From: an uncultured Verrucomicrobiota bacterium | GTDB taxonomy: Bacteria > Verrucomicrobiota > Verrucomicrobiia > Limisphaerales > UBA1096 | Direction: 5' to 3' | NCBI GenBank assembly: GCA_913050205.1 | Contig: CAJXAU010000074.1 | Coordinates: 1 to 7,447 of the forward strand | Length of the DNA: 7,447 bases | Shown: positions 1 to 5,967 of the stretch, in pieces | How the letters are laid out: the number at the start of each line of letters is the position of its first letter | Numbering within the stretch: position 1 is the first letter of the stretch | Notes under the pieces: model-generated | Told to the model about the DNA's origin: nothing | Database searches by the model: none | What the model saw: the letters and a program-made list of their open reading frames with translations, nothing else | Position numbers and translations under genes: made by a program

Positions 1-514
1 CCTCGGCCGCATCCAGATGCTGCAACTGTACGACCACAGTAACTATCTGCCCCGGGCGGACGTCACCGGAAGCATCTCCTCCCCGAACGACTTTGAGTGG
101 CAGTTTTTTAATATTCTCTAGTTTGGATAACTGCAGATACCGGCCGGTTTCGACAAGTGCCACCCCCTTCATCGAAAGAATGATGTTTAATACATCGAGA
201 GCCTCTCGGTACGTATATGGGACTGGGTCATAAAAAGTCAGCGTTCCCTGCACTGGCGACTCAACGATCAACGGCTTTTTGGCCATCTGCGAAAATCTCT
301 GCAGAGCATCAGAATAGGGTACTCCGTCAAATTGAATTCGTATGTTGCGCTCCTCTGTCGCTTGGGCGGTTGGATCCTTGGCCCCGGCATTGGCATCCGA
401 CTTGGGTGCTGCCTCCTCGACCGGCGAAGCCAGTGGTGCCTCTTTCTCCTCCGCTTGGCCAAGCGGGTAAAAAACGACGAGCAACAGACAAGTGAGCAAT
501 CTGAAATAATTCAT
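1..514 (-). CDS. Secretin (GspD/PilQ-like), N-terminal part, runs off left edge
   Basis: Outer-membrane secretin subunit, probably of a type II secretion or type IV pilus-like system. Only the first 171 codons are present; the reading frame is open to the window edge. The start is ATG at 514-512. The protein begins with a signal peptide (MNYFRLLTCLLLVVFYPLGQA, then EE), followed by an Ala/Pro/Glu-rich linker to about residue 55. An N0/STN-type domain follows: 'NIRIQFDGVPYSDALQRFS', then 'PLIVESPVQGTLTFYDPVP', then 'EALDVLNIILSMKGVALVET' and 'YLQLSK'. This is the strand-helix-helix-strand pattern of GspD N0, with the typical alternation of an assembled periplasmic ring domain. The last visible residues, 'GQIVTVVVQLQHLDAAE', match the beginning of a secretin N1 domain (xVxxVxLxxxxAxE). 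The pore domain lies outside the window. A terminator separates it from the flagellar unit upstream, so it is probably transcribed on its own. No clear Shine-Dalgarno sequence precedes the ATG. Alternatively it could be a TonB-receptor STN domain, but the N1-like continuation favours a secretin. Confidence 0.78.
   Translation of the reverse strand, partial: MNYFRLLTCLLLVVFYPLGQAEEKEAPLASPVEEAAPKSDANAGAKDPTAQATEERNIRIQFDGVPYSDALQRFSQMAKKPLIVESPVQGTLTFYDPVPYTYREALDVLNIILSMKGVALVETGRYLQLSKLENIKKLPLKVVRGGDASGDVRPGQIVTVVVQLQHLDAAE
452..465. repeat. Dispersed palindrome CGCTTGGCCAAGCG, copy 1
   Basis: Perfect 14-bp palindrome inside the secretin gene. Read on the minus strand it encodes the PLGQAE stretch at the end of the signal peptide, next to the likely cleavage site. 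The same 14-mer occurs at 681-694 and 2749-2762. Confidence 0.9.
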
Positions 515-580
515 GTTGGTAAAAATACGATTGAGATAAACGGCCCGCCTTAAAAAACGCCACGAACAACACACCCCAAC

Positions 581-589
581 GGCCAAGCG
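581..589. repeat. Half-site of the dispersed palindrome (GGCCAAGCG)
   Basis: One arm plus the GGCC centre of the 14-bp palindrome, in the leader region upstream of the secretin gene. The other arm (CGCTT) is replaced by CCAAC. Further half-sites ending in GGCCAAGC occur at 6331, 6423 and 6813 within the beta-propeller gene. Confidence 0.5.
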
Positions 590-680
590 GAACGACACCG
601 AAACACAAGGAAAGTTAAGACCGTTCAGCTAGCCATGTCCACGGGGACTTATTCACAACTTCCCCACAGGTTGAACACAA

Positions 681-694
681 CGCTTGGCCAAGCG
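681..694. repeat. Dispersed palindrome CGCTTGGCCAAGCG, copy 2
   Basis: Perfect copy of the 14-bp palindrome, the only full 14-bp copy lying in a spacer. It starts directly beyond the T-run of the terminator at 694-723 on the minus strand. In RNA it could form a 5-bp stem with a GGCC loop, which is weak on its own. Confidence 0.9.
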
Positions 695-723
695 CACAAA
701 AGCCGGCCTGAACAGACCGGCTT
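694..723 (-). terminator. Intrinsic terminator of the fliD-fliS unit
   Basis: On the minus strand, bases 723-700 read AAGCCGGTCT-GTTC-AGGCCGGCTT: a 10-bp stem (including one U-G pair) with a four-base loop, followed by TTGTG, so that four U residues follow the last stem C. It lies 25 bases past the stop codon of the FliT/FlgN-like gene, the expected position for the end of the operon. On the plus strand the U-G pair becomes a C-A mismatch and no T-run follows, which supports the minus-strand direction. The U-tract is short, so efficiency may be modest. Confidence 0.75.
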
Positions 724-748
724 CGCAGAGAAATTATTCAACGGAAAT

Positions 749-1141
749 TCAGGTTACGGCCTGCCAGTTGGCCGACAGTTGGCGTTGGCCATACGCCCCA
801 TGCACCCGCCGCATCGTATTTCCGGTTCGAGTTTGCTCCTCGGCGGCCTGCTTTAACGACCCCATGTCGCGAGAAAGTTGCGCGTTATTGGCCTGATCCA
901 TCTCCATGATTCGCCCAACGGCCTCCTGCACGTCAGGATCATCTGCGAATCTGGATTTTCCCTCGAGAGCGGGCGCCTCCAACTTCAGAATCCCATCACG
1001 GACAGTCGCTTTCTCAGTTTGCACAGTATCGACTCGGACAAAATCCTTGTCTCGGATTGCCTCAGTTTCGTCCTCCGTCAACTCACGAAGGCGCTCCAAC
1101 AAAGCCAGCAACGCTCCTTTTGTGTCCGTATCGTGTTTCAC
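749..1141 (-). CDS. FliT/FlgN-like flagellar export chaperone
   Basis: Predicted cytoplasmic chaperone of 130 residues for hook-associated or cap proteins on their way to the flagellar type III export gate. The start is GTG at 1141-1139, whose G is also the last base of the fliS stop (TAGTG), so translation is probably coupled to fliS. The sequence is almost wholly helical and charged. Its first helix, 'LLALLERLRELTEDETEAI', then 'DKDFVRVDTVQTEKA', follows the FlgN pattern (Leu-rich helix, acidic E-x-x-A-I, then a conserved Lys). It ends with 'RVHGAYGQRQ', like the C-terminal tyrosine/glycine region of FlgN relatives. Its place directly after fliD and fliS is where fliT is found in enterobacteria, so FliD may be its client. 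Similarity of such chaperones is low; I rely on length, helix pattern and position. It is the last gene of the unit. Confidence 0.68.
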   Translation of the reverse strand: MKHDTDTKGALLALLERLRELTEDETEAIRDKDFVRVDTVQTEKATVRDGILKLEAPALEGKSRFADDPDVQEAVGRIMEMDQANNAQLSRDMGSLKQAAEEQTRTGNTMRRVHGAYGQRQLSANWQAVT

Positions 1142-1650
1142 TATCCGGAGATATCAAGTGTTCCCACCTCAGTTGACTCTCCCCCCTCTTCCTTTGAACT
1201 GACATTTTTCAACTCGCGGCGAACCATCTCCTCCCAGGCATCCCGAATCGTCTGTACACGCCCGATCACTTCATCGATCGGATCCGGTTTCTTGTCCATG
1301 TTTGCCTCCTGCAAACGACGGTCAAAGTAATCATAAAGCCCAGCCATCGTTTCGCCGAATTCCGTGGCTTTATCCATGTCCAAACTCGAGCGCAACTCTC
1401 GGATAATCGCCTGTGCCTTTTGGATGTTCCCGTTGATTACTTGATGAAAATCAGCCGGATCCTCCAGATCAAATCCTCCCTTGGCATTATTTAGAAAACG
1501 AATGATGCCATCGTACAACATGAGAACCAGGTCGGACGGTGACGACGTATTCACCGAGGTGCTCTGATACGCATTAACCTTTGCATAAGGGTTGGCCGGC
1601 CCATCGGAAGGAATCGGAGCACCAGCCTGCGGTCGATTGTATGGATTCAT
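1141..1650 (-). CDS. fliS: Flagellar export chaperone FliS
   Basis: FliS binds newly made flagellin in the cytoplasm, prevents its early polymerisation and delivers it to the export gate. This 169-residue protein shows the family's full signature: 'NPYAKVNAYQSTSVNTSSP' (residues 20-38), 'DLVLMLYDGIIRFLNNAK' (40-57), 'NIQKAQAIIRELRSSLDMD' (75-93), 'LYDYFDRRLQEAN' (105-117) and 'IDEVIGRVQTIRDAWEEM'. The family is usually about 125-150 residues. The extra length is a proline/glycine-rich N-terminal extension of about 19 residues that repeats an NPY motif (MNPY, then NPYAKV), and a Ser/Glu-rich tail. The start is the only good ATG in frame; AAAAAGG lies immediately before it, closer than a normal ribosome binding site, so initiation may rely on readthrough from the gene 30 bases upstream. 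Confidence 0.95.
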   Translation of the reverse strand: MNPYNRPQAGAPIPSDGPANPYAKVNAYQSTSVNTSSPSDLVLMLYDGIIRFLNNAKGGFDLEDPADFHQVINGNIQKAQAIIRELRSSLDMDKATEFGETMAGLYDYFDRRLQEANMDKKPDPIDEVIGRVQTIRDAWEEMVRRELKNVSSKEEGGESTEVGTLDISG

Positions 1651-1680
1651 CCTTTTTAGGTTTGATGACCGGTCGAACTA

Positions 1681-1968
1681 TTATCGATGCTCGACGTGCC
1701 CCTTGGCCAACATCCTCGCAATGTCGTTCATGGCTTTGTCGGGATCGTAATGACCAGCCTGTTCCTTGGCCAATACTCGTGCCTTGCGTGCGGCGAACTC
1801 TGCTTCAACCTGTCGCTCCGCCTCATCGAGACGACGTGAACTCAGTTCCAGCACATCCTTCGCAACCAACGGTGTACGCTGCGATTGCTTTGGAGTGGCA
1901 CCCGATTTATTCGCCTCTCTGGTTGGTTGAGGACCAAGCGGATCATTTACTTTGTCGATAGTGGACAT
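1681..1968 (-). CDS. FlgM-like anti-sigma-28 factor (probable)
   Basis: Small charged protein of 95 residues. FlgM holds sigma-28 (FliA) inactive until the hook is complete and is then exported. The visible FlgM-like pattern is a disordered polar N-terminus (Pro, Asn, Gln, Ser, Thr), the motif 'DVLELSS' at residues 38-44 (FlgM: D-x-V-E-L-S-S), a helical charged middle, and 'RKARVLAKEQAGHYDPDKAM' followed by 'NDIARML' (61-87). The last part matches the family's C-terminal sigma-binding region (R-x-x-K-V-x-x-L-K-x-x-I-x-x-G-x-Y-x-V-x-x-x-x-I-A-x-x-L). The match is to the pattern rather than close identity, and the isoleucine before the glycine is missing. The gene lies 18 bases after the lipoprotein gene and 30 before fliS, with no strong ribosome binding site. 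If not FlgM it is an unknown flagellar-operon protein. Confidence 0.62.
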   Translation of the reverse strand: MSTIDKVNDPLGPQPTREANKSGATPKQSQRTPLVAKDVLELSSRRLDEAERQVEAEFAARKARVLAKEQAGHYDPDKAMNDIARMLAKGHVEHR

Positions 1969-1986
1969 GATATAGGAATAAAAAGT

Positions 1987-2802
1987 TTAAGGCGTTTGAC
2001 CCTCAGCCGGCACACGCCCGTAGAAAACCCCCTTTTTTGGATCAAGGGGAACATGTTCCCCTTCGGCTAAAGCTGCATTCAGCGGTTCCGCCAAACGCTT
2101 CATAGTCAAGACCACTTCCTCCGCTGTATAACGACCGAAGCGCCGGGGTGAATTAAGCAGGCCAAAATCGTAGTCCAACTCCGGGTCGGACAACCCATTT
2201 TTCACGCTGTTCCGGATTGCGGAATTGATGACGTGCTTTTCGCCCGCATTGAATACTTCGTCAATTTCCCAAACCACAGTGCCATTGTTGCTTTCCGAAT
2301 CCAGATGCACAAGCCCCATTCTCCATCCGATGCTCAACGGCGGGTAGGGCTGATACACGGACAAGTGACTGAATAACACGCCATGGCAATCGTATTCATC
2401 CATGATCCGCTCAATAAAATCGTTCGGCAGTTCCTCAATCATTCGCCAGGTCGATTTTCCTGTTAGCGTCCTCATTTTTGAAGGCGGAACGATTACTATT
2501 TCAAACAATCCGGCTTTTGCAACCTGTGTGAACAATGTTTCCTGCAGAATTGATCGGCCGGATTGATGCTCCCGCGTGTCCAATGCAGACGTCAGCGGCA
2601 GTAACGCCACACGCCTCATATCAACCGGCATCTCTCCTCCAGCCAAGTGGTAATTCGTCGGCTTATAGAACGGCCCGATCACCGCTCCGGGCTTGTTGGC
2701 TGCCGTACGGCAACCGGAAGCGATTATAAGAATGAAAAGCAGCAATCCCGCTTGGCCAAGCGCGGCAAACCTGCATTTGGTTTTTTTCTTAATAGATGTC
2801 AT
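1987..2802 (-). CDS. Lipoprotein of unknown function in flagellar operon (CsgG/LpoB-like pattern)
   Basis: Secreted lipoprotein of 271 residues. The N-terminus has lysines (MTSIKKKTK), a hydrophobic stretch and a lipobox IASGC with the lipidated Cys at 31; Arg, not Asp, follows, so outer-membrane sorting is likely. The mature part carries 'RRVALLPLTSALDT' (63-76), a helix, 'AGLFEIVIVPPSKMRTL' (97-113), 'CHGVLFSHLSVYQPYPPLSI' (139-158), 'WRMGLVHLDSE' and 'GTVVWEIDEVFNAG'. This order (strand VAxLPL, helix, F-E-V-V, G-x-x-x-G/S-x-x, L-D-x-x-x-G-x-V-x-W) is seen in CsgG, LpoB and the TolB N-domain, which sit at the outer membrane. I do not recognise a specific family. It is 19 bases downstream of fliD, so a role in the outer-membrane part of the flagellum (as FlgO/FlgT/FlgP in Vibrio) is a reasonable guess only. 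The dispersed palindrome lies in its signal peptide codons. Confidence 0.88.
   Translation of the reverse strand: MTSIKKKTKCRFAALGQAGLLLFILIIASGCRTAANKPGAVIGPFYKPTNYHLAGGEMPVDMRRVALLPLTSALDTREHQSGRSILQETLFTQVAKAGLFEIVIVPPSKMRTLTGKSTWRMIEELPNDFIERIMDEYDCHGVLFSHLSVYQPYPPLSIGWRMGLVHLDSESNNGTVVWEIDEVFNAGEKHVINSAIRNSVKNGLSDPELDYDFGLLNSPRRFGRYTAEEVVLTMKRLAEPLNAALAEGEHVPLDPKKGVFYGRVPAEGQTP
2046..2061. repeat. Core of a perfect 20-bp palindrome (2044-2063)
   Basis: Bases 2044-2063 read AAGGGGAACATGTTCCCCTT, identical on both strands. It lies in the last quarter of the lipoprotein coding region (residues EGEHVPL), about 75-95 bases before the start of the FlgM-like gene. It is unrelated in sequence to the TTGGCCAA palindrome. 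It could be an operator, a hairpin in the mRNA or chance. Confidence 0.6.
2749..2762. repeat. Dispersed palindrome CGCTTGGCCAAGCG, copy 3
   Basis: Perfect 14-bp copy within the signal-peptide codons of the lipoprotein, where it encodes ALGQAG (about residues 14-19). This puts a Gln into the hydrophobic stretch. The reading frame is the same as that of copy 1. Confidence 0.9.
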
Positions 2803-2821
2803 ATAAAATCTCGGGTTATAG

Positions 2822-5800
2822 TTAGGCGAAGCGCTTGGTTAAAAACTGCATCTCCTGATTGGTCTTGGCCTGAGCCTTTTCCATCTCAACAAAACTGCGT
2901 GTCAACTGGTCCTTGACCGCTTGGGCCCGTTTTTCCAGTTCAGCAATCCGGTTTTCTATACGGTCAATCTCCTTCGTATAATTATCCCGGTGATCCACCA
3001 ACGCCCCATCCGTTCCGTAAAAGTCTCCCAACAACAGGGCAGTATAGTCCTGCACGACATCGGCCATGCCCTCAGCCTCTGAATAATCCGCCGTTGCACC
3101 ATCTCCATAGTCCGTTACGGTTTCAGTTGCAAAAAACTTTTGCACATCGCCCATGCTTTCCCGCAGGGCTGTGTCGAGGGCGGTTTCGTCCTTCAAATTG
3201 ATCTGGTTATCATACCCATTACCCGCAAAACCAAGGTCGCTCAACCTCGAATAAGAACTGCCGGCACCGCTCATTTCGCCCATTGTTTTGCTACGCAATT
3301 CAGCCCCAATCTCGGCCACCAATCGGTCATTTGAGAGTGCCCCGGCCGTAACTTTCCCATCGGAGTCGGTCGTCACTGCCGTGTGCATCGAAATTAACGA
3401 CTGCGTTTTACTAATCTGCGACACGAAATCCTTGATCGCATTCTTCACCTTGTCCGTATCACTCGCCACGGTTGCCGTCAGGCTGTTAGCCGAGGCGTTC
3501 AGCAGGTATTGGTCCCCCGTACCGGAGTCACTTATATTTACCGCGTTCGACCCTGCCGTTGCATCGGAGGAGGATGTGTGGAGTGACACCTTATTGCCGG
3601 ACAATGCACGCACGTAATAGGTTGTTTGGGAGGACACACCACTCATCAGCGTGGAAGGGGCATAAAATTTCACCAGATCGCCGGTGGTTAATCCATGCGA
3701 AGTCGTGGTGGTTAGGACGTTATTGCTGTTGTCGACCGTACCGATTCGATGACCGGCACCAACCAAATTCGCCGTGACTGACAAGCCGGACACGCCGGAA
3801 CTGTCCTCTGTAACAGTATTCGAATGACTGGTCAGAATGTCACCGCCATTCAGGGAGTAAAGCATGTCATTGCCACGAGTCAGTGCCGCCTGATCCCCTT
3901 CTTCGCTATTAGATACGGCACTCGTCCAGTAACCGGTTAGCGACGTACTCGACGCCACAGCATCGGCGGTTAACGTCAGTTTCGATCCGTTGACAAAATG
4001 AAACGATTGTCCGTTCCGAAACGACTCGCTCCGGGAAACCGATGTCTCGGAAGCGCTCAGGTTCGCAGACAATGAGCCCGTCAATGTCGTTGCACCCGAG
4101 GCCGGATCGGCCGTAATTGTGAGGATGCCGCCATTCGCAAATCGAACCCGGTCTCCTGCAGAAAAATTCTCCGAATTGCTCCCAACGGTAATGCTTTGCA
4201 CAAGATATCCGACCTCGTTATCAGCCAATGACCCACCGGACAGAGTCCCGCTCAACGTCGTGTCGTTGGCATCCGCGTTGGCGTCGAGAGTGAACGTCGT
4301 ACCGTTACCAAACCGGATCACATCTCCACTAGAGAGCGCGGCTCCGAGAGAATCCACAGATAACGATGTCGCACCGCTGGAATAACCAGACGAATAGCTC
4401 ACTTTCACCGACTTTGCAGTTGCGGCAGAACTCACTGTCAAGTTGGCTGATGCAGAGATGTTAAACGTCCCGGATTTGTAACCGGTTTCATCGTTGGTCA
4501 GCGTGGCCCCGGTTAACGTCCCATACAGCGTCGTTGCACCCGCCGACGCATTCGCACTCAACACCAATTTGCCACCGTTCTCGAAATAAAGTGTATCACC
4601 ACTACTGAGCGAGGATGCTGTGGAGTCCACCGTTATACCACTTGATGTATAGTCCCCTGTGCCATAGCCCGTGGCGTTGTTAACACTAACCGAGACACTG
4701 GCGGACTGCGCTCCGTCAGCCTGAATCGTTTCAGACGACAGTTTGACTGCCTGCAGAAAATTGCCCCGCACGTCCTCAAGGCTAATCCCCACATCTCCGG
4801 TATTCGTGTTGGTCAGCAAAAAACGATCGTTTACGCCATCGTAACTGGCCACCACACCCGCACCGGATTGTGTGATCCCGGCAAGAACCGATCCCACCGT
4901 ATCGTCGCTAGCCCAGTCGATGGTCTTGCCATTTACACGGAAACTCCCGGTTGTCCCGATAAGTGTGGTGTTGAAGTTCGCGCCCGCCAACGTAGATGCC
5001 ATGCTGATTCCACCCAACTTGTAGACACTGCTCACCGAACTCGTTCCGTTGTTGTTTAGTCGCGACGCCGTAAGAAAATTGCTCGTGTCGTTGGAACTGC
5101 CCATTACAAGCGTCTTGCCGGAAACTGAACTCAGTGTAATTTTGTCAGATGACGCATCGTAGGCGACAGAAAGATCCGAATCGGCATCGGTAATCTTTTT
5201 AAAAATACTCGCCAGCGAATCGGTGGTCTCGACGGTAATGATGGAATCGTTGATCGTGAAAGAACCTGTCGTTGCCTTTACGCCGAATCCGTTGTTGGCG
5301 ATGTAGGTTGACCCGTTTTCATCATCCAAAACATTCCCGCTCAGTGTGCCAGACAAACTCGTTGCCCCCACGGCGGCATCCGCATCCAGTGTGAACTTCG
5401 ATCCATTCTTAAACACGACCACATCACCGTTACTCAGCGAAGTGGTAAGCGTATCGACTGTCAGGCTGGTCGCTCCGTCGGAAGCCGCCCCGTTTGCTGT
5501 CAACCAGTCGACCTGTCGTCCTGCGTCAGTGCCTCCCTTTTGCTCGGCCGTCGTGGCGCGTTGAAAGAACTCAAACTTATACGATCCCAACGCAGCTCCC
5601 GACTCAACTTTTGCTGCACCGACGGATTCATCCGACACCGCCGTCGTTCTGGATTGATACAACTTTTCATCCTTTAACAGCTTGGCCTTGCTCTCTACTG
5701 AGGAAAGTTCGTCTTTGATGTTCCCCAACAGTTGGTTTCGGCGCGAAACATCATATTGCTCACGCCGAGCACGACGCTGTGGCGCGCGCTCGATCTCGAC

Positions 5801-5863
5801 CAATTGATCGACCACTGACTTCCAATCAAAACCCGAAGCCAGCCCTGAAAGACTTAAATCCAT
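2822..5863 (-). CDS. fliD: Flagellar filament cap protein FliD, greatly enlarged
   Basis: FliD (HAP2) is exported through the flagellum and sits as a cap at the filament tip, where it folds and inserts flagellin. The N-terminal region (residues 1-110) is typical: 'MDLSLSGLASGFDWKSVVDQ', 'LVEIERAP', then a coiled coil. Flagellin-IN-type segments follow at about 200-246 ('GSFTINDSIITVETTDSLAS') and 306-374 ('GSFRVNGKTIDWASDDTVGS'). The C-terminal region starts at about 668 ('LYSLNGGDILTSHSNTVTED'), contains 'AIKDFVSQISKTQSLI' (809-824) and 'YSRLSDLGF' (871-879), and ends in a heptad coiled coil (955-1010, 'IDRIENRIAELEKRAQAVKD'). Length is 1013 residues against roughly 450-700 in most relatives. 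The excess comes from five beta-rich repeats (131-187 and 408-657) and an extra module (about 705-790) inside the C-terminal region. Ser, Thr, Gly and Asp are very abundant in the middle, as in surface proteins. First gene of the unit, with a sigma-54-type promoter upstream; no strong Shine-Dalgarno is visible. Confidence 0.95.
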   Translation of the reverse strand: MDLSLSGLASGFDWKSVVDQLVEIERAPQRRARREQYDVSRRNQLLGNIKDELSSVESKAKLLKDEKLYQSRTTAVSDESVGAAKVESGAALGSYKFEFFQRATTAEQKGGTDAGRQVDWLTANGAASDGATSLTVDTLTTSLSNGDVVVFKNGSKFTLDADAAVGATSLSGTLSGNVLDDENGSTYIANNGFGVKATTGSFTINDSIITVETTDSLASIFKKITDADSDLSVAYDASSDKITLSSVSGKTLVMGSSNDTSNFLTASRLNNNGTSSVSSVYKLGGISMASTLAGANFNTTLIGTTGSFRVNGKTIDWASDDTVGSVLAGITQSGAGVVASYDGVNDRFLLTNTNTGDVGISLEDVRGNFLQAVKLSSETIQADGAQSASVSVSVNNATGYGTGDYTSSGITVDSTASSLSSGDTLYFENGGKLVLSANASAGATTLYGTLTGATLTNDETGYKSGTFNISASANLTVSSAATAKSVKVSYSSGYSSGATSLSVDSLGAALSSGDVIRFGNGTTFTLDANADANDTTLSGTLSGGSLADNEVGYLVQSITVGSNSENFSAGDRVRFANGGILTITADPASGATTLTGSLSANLSASETSVSRSESFRNGQSFHFVNGSKLTLTADAVASSTSLTGYWTSAVSNSEEGDQAALTRGNDMLYSLNGGDILTSHSNTVTEDSSGVSGLSVTANLVGAGHRIGTVDNSNNVLTTTTSHGLTTGDLVKFYAPSTLMSGVSSQTTYYVRALSGNKVSLHTSSSDATAGSNAVNISDSGTGDQYLLNASANSLTATVASDTDKVKNAIKDFVSQISKTQSLISMHTAVTTDSDGKVTAGALSNDRLVAEIGAELRSKTMGEMSGAGSSYSRLSDLGFAGNGYDNQINLKDETALDTALRESMGDVQKFFATETVTDYGDGATADYSEAEGMADVVQDYTALLLGDFYGTDGALVDHRDNYTKEIDRIENRIAELEKRAQAVKDQLTRSFVEMEKAQAKTNQEMQFLTKRFA
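3494..3751 (-). other. 'HGL-TTGD' beta module inserted in the FliD C-terminal region
   Basis: FliD residues about 705-790. The stretch 'TTTSHGLTTGDLVKFYAPST', then 'TTYYVRALSGNKVSLHTSSS', then 'NISDSGTGDQYLL' follows a pattern I know from phage tail fibres and large surface proteins (H-G-L-x-x-G-D-x-V, T-x-Y-Y-V, N-x-V-x-L, D-x-G-T-G). It splits the usual start of the FliD C-terminal domain: 'SNTVTEDSSGVSGLSVTANL' lies before it and 'SLTATVASDTDKVKNAIKDF' after it, two segments that are nearly adjacent in ordinary FliD proteins. Confidence 0.65.
3893..4642 (-). repeat. Four beta-rich repeats in FliD (copies 2-5)
   Basis: Protein-level repeats at about residues 408-463, 497-554, 557-608 and 609-657. 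The shared pattern is S-x-x-V-x-S-x-x-x-x-L-S-S-G-D-x-(I/V/L)-x-F-x-N-G-x-x-(L/F)-T-L-x-A-(N/D)-A-x-A-G-A-T-(T/S)-L-x-G-(T/S)-L-S-x-x-x-L-x-x-x-E. Copies 3-5 are almost back to back; a linker of about 33 residues separates copies 2 and 3. Copy 5 is the most divergent (no clear first strand). At DNA level they are far from identical, so the duplications are old or were acquired as a diverged array. Confidence 0.85.
5303..5473 (-). repeat. Beta-rich repeat in FliD, copy 1 (separate from the others)
   Basis: Residues 131-187, 'ATSLTVDTLTTSLSNGDVVV' then 'FKNGSKFTLDADAAVGATSL' then 'SGTLSGNVLDDENG'. Same pattern as copies 2-5, but placed before the two flagellin-IN-type segments. It most resembles copy 3 (residues 497-554). 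Confidence 0.85.
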
Positions 5864-5903
5864 CTAATTCGTGTAGAAAACCGATAAATAACCGGATCTT
5901 TCT

Positions 5904-5920
5904 AAGCAATTTATGTGCCG
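5904..5920 (-). promoter_or_regulatory. Sigma-54 (-24/-12) promoter for fliD
   Basis: On the minus strand, bases 5920-5904 read CGGCACATAAATTGCTT. The GG and GC pairs are exactly ten bases apart and GGCAC-N5-TTGCT follows the consensus TGGCAC-N5-TTGCA/T, with only the base before GG differing (C for T). Transcription would start near 5894, giving a leader of about 30 bases before the fliD ATG. Sigma-54 control of hook and cap genes is well known in polar flagellar systems. The activator (enhancer-binding protein) and its site cannot be identified here. Confidence 0.68.
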
Positions 5921-5967
5921 TCTGCCATATTTAGGCCTGCCTCACCTCACAAATCTGACAATCCGCT

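Noticed and set aside
327..608. 93-residue minus-strand open frame over the start of the secretin gene
   Set aside because: It overlaps the secretin in another frame, has a low-complexity Arg/Gly-rich sequence with no domain, and the secretin frame has a clear signal peptide and N0 domain.
648..670. Replication origin
   Set aside because: Only two imperfect DnaA-like boxes, no AT-rich unwinding element, and no dnaA, dnaN or gidA nearby; kept only as a low-interest observation.
878..1330. 150-residue plus-strand open frame opposite the FliT/FlgN-like and fliS genes
   Set aside because: It is antisense to two well-supported genes, has a Ser/Arg-rich composition typical of reverse-strand shadows, and shows no family pattern.
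2822..5863. FliD gene as a fusion or frameshifted pair of genes
   Set aside because: A single uninterrupted frame carries both terminal FliD regions in the correct order with the coiled coils at each end.
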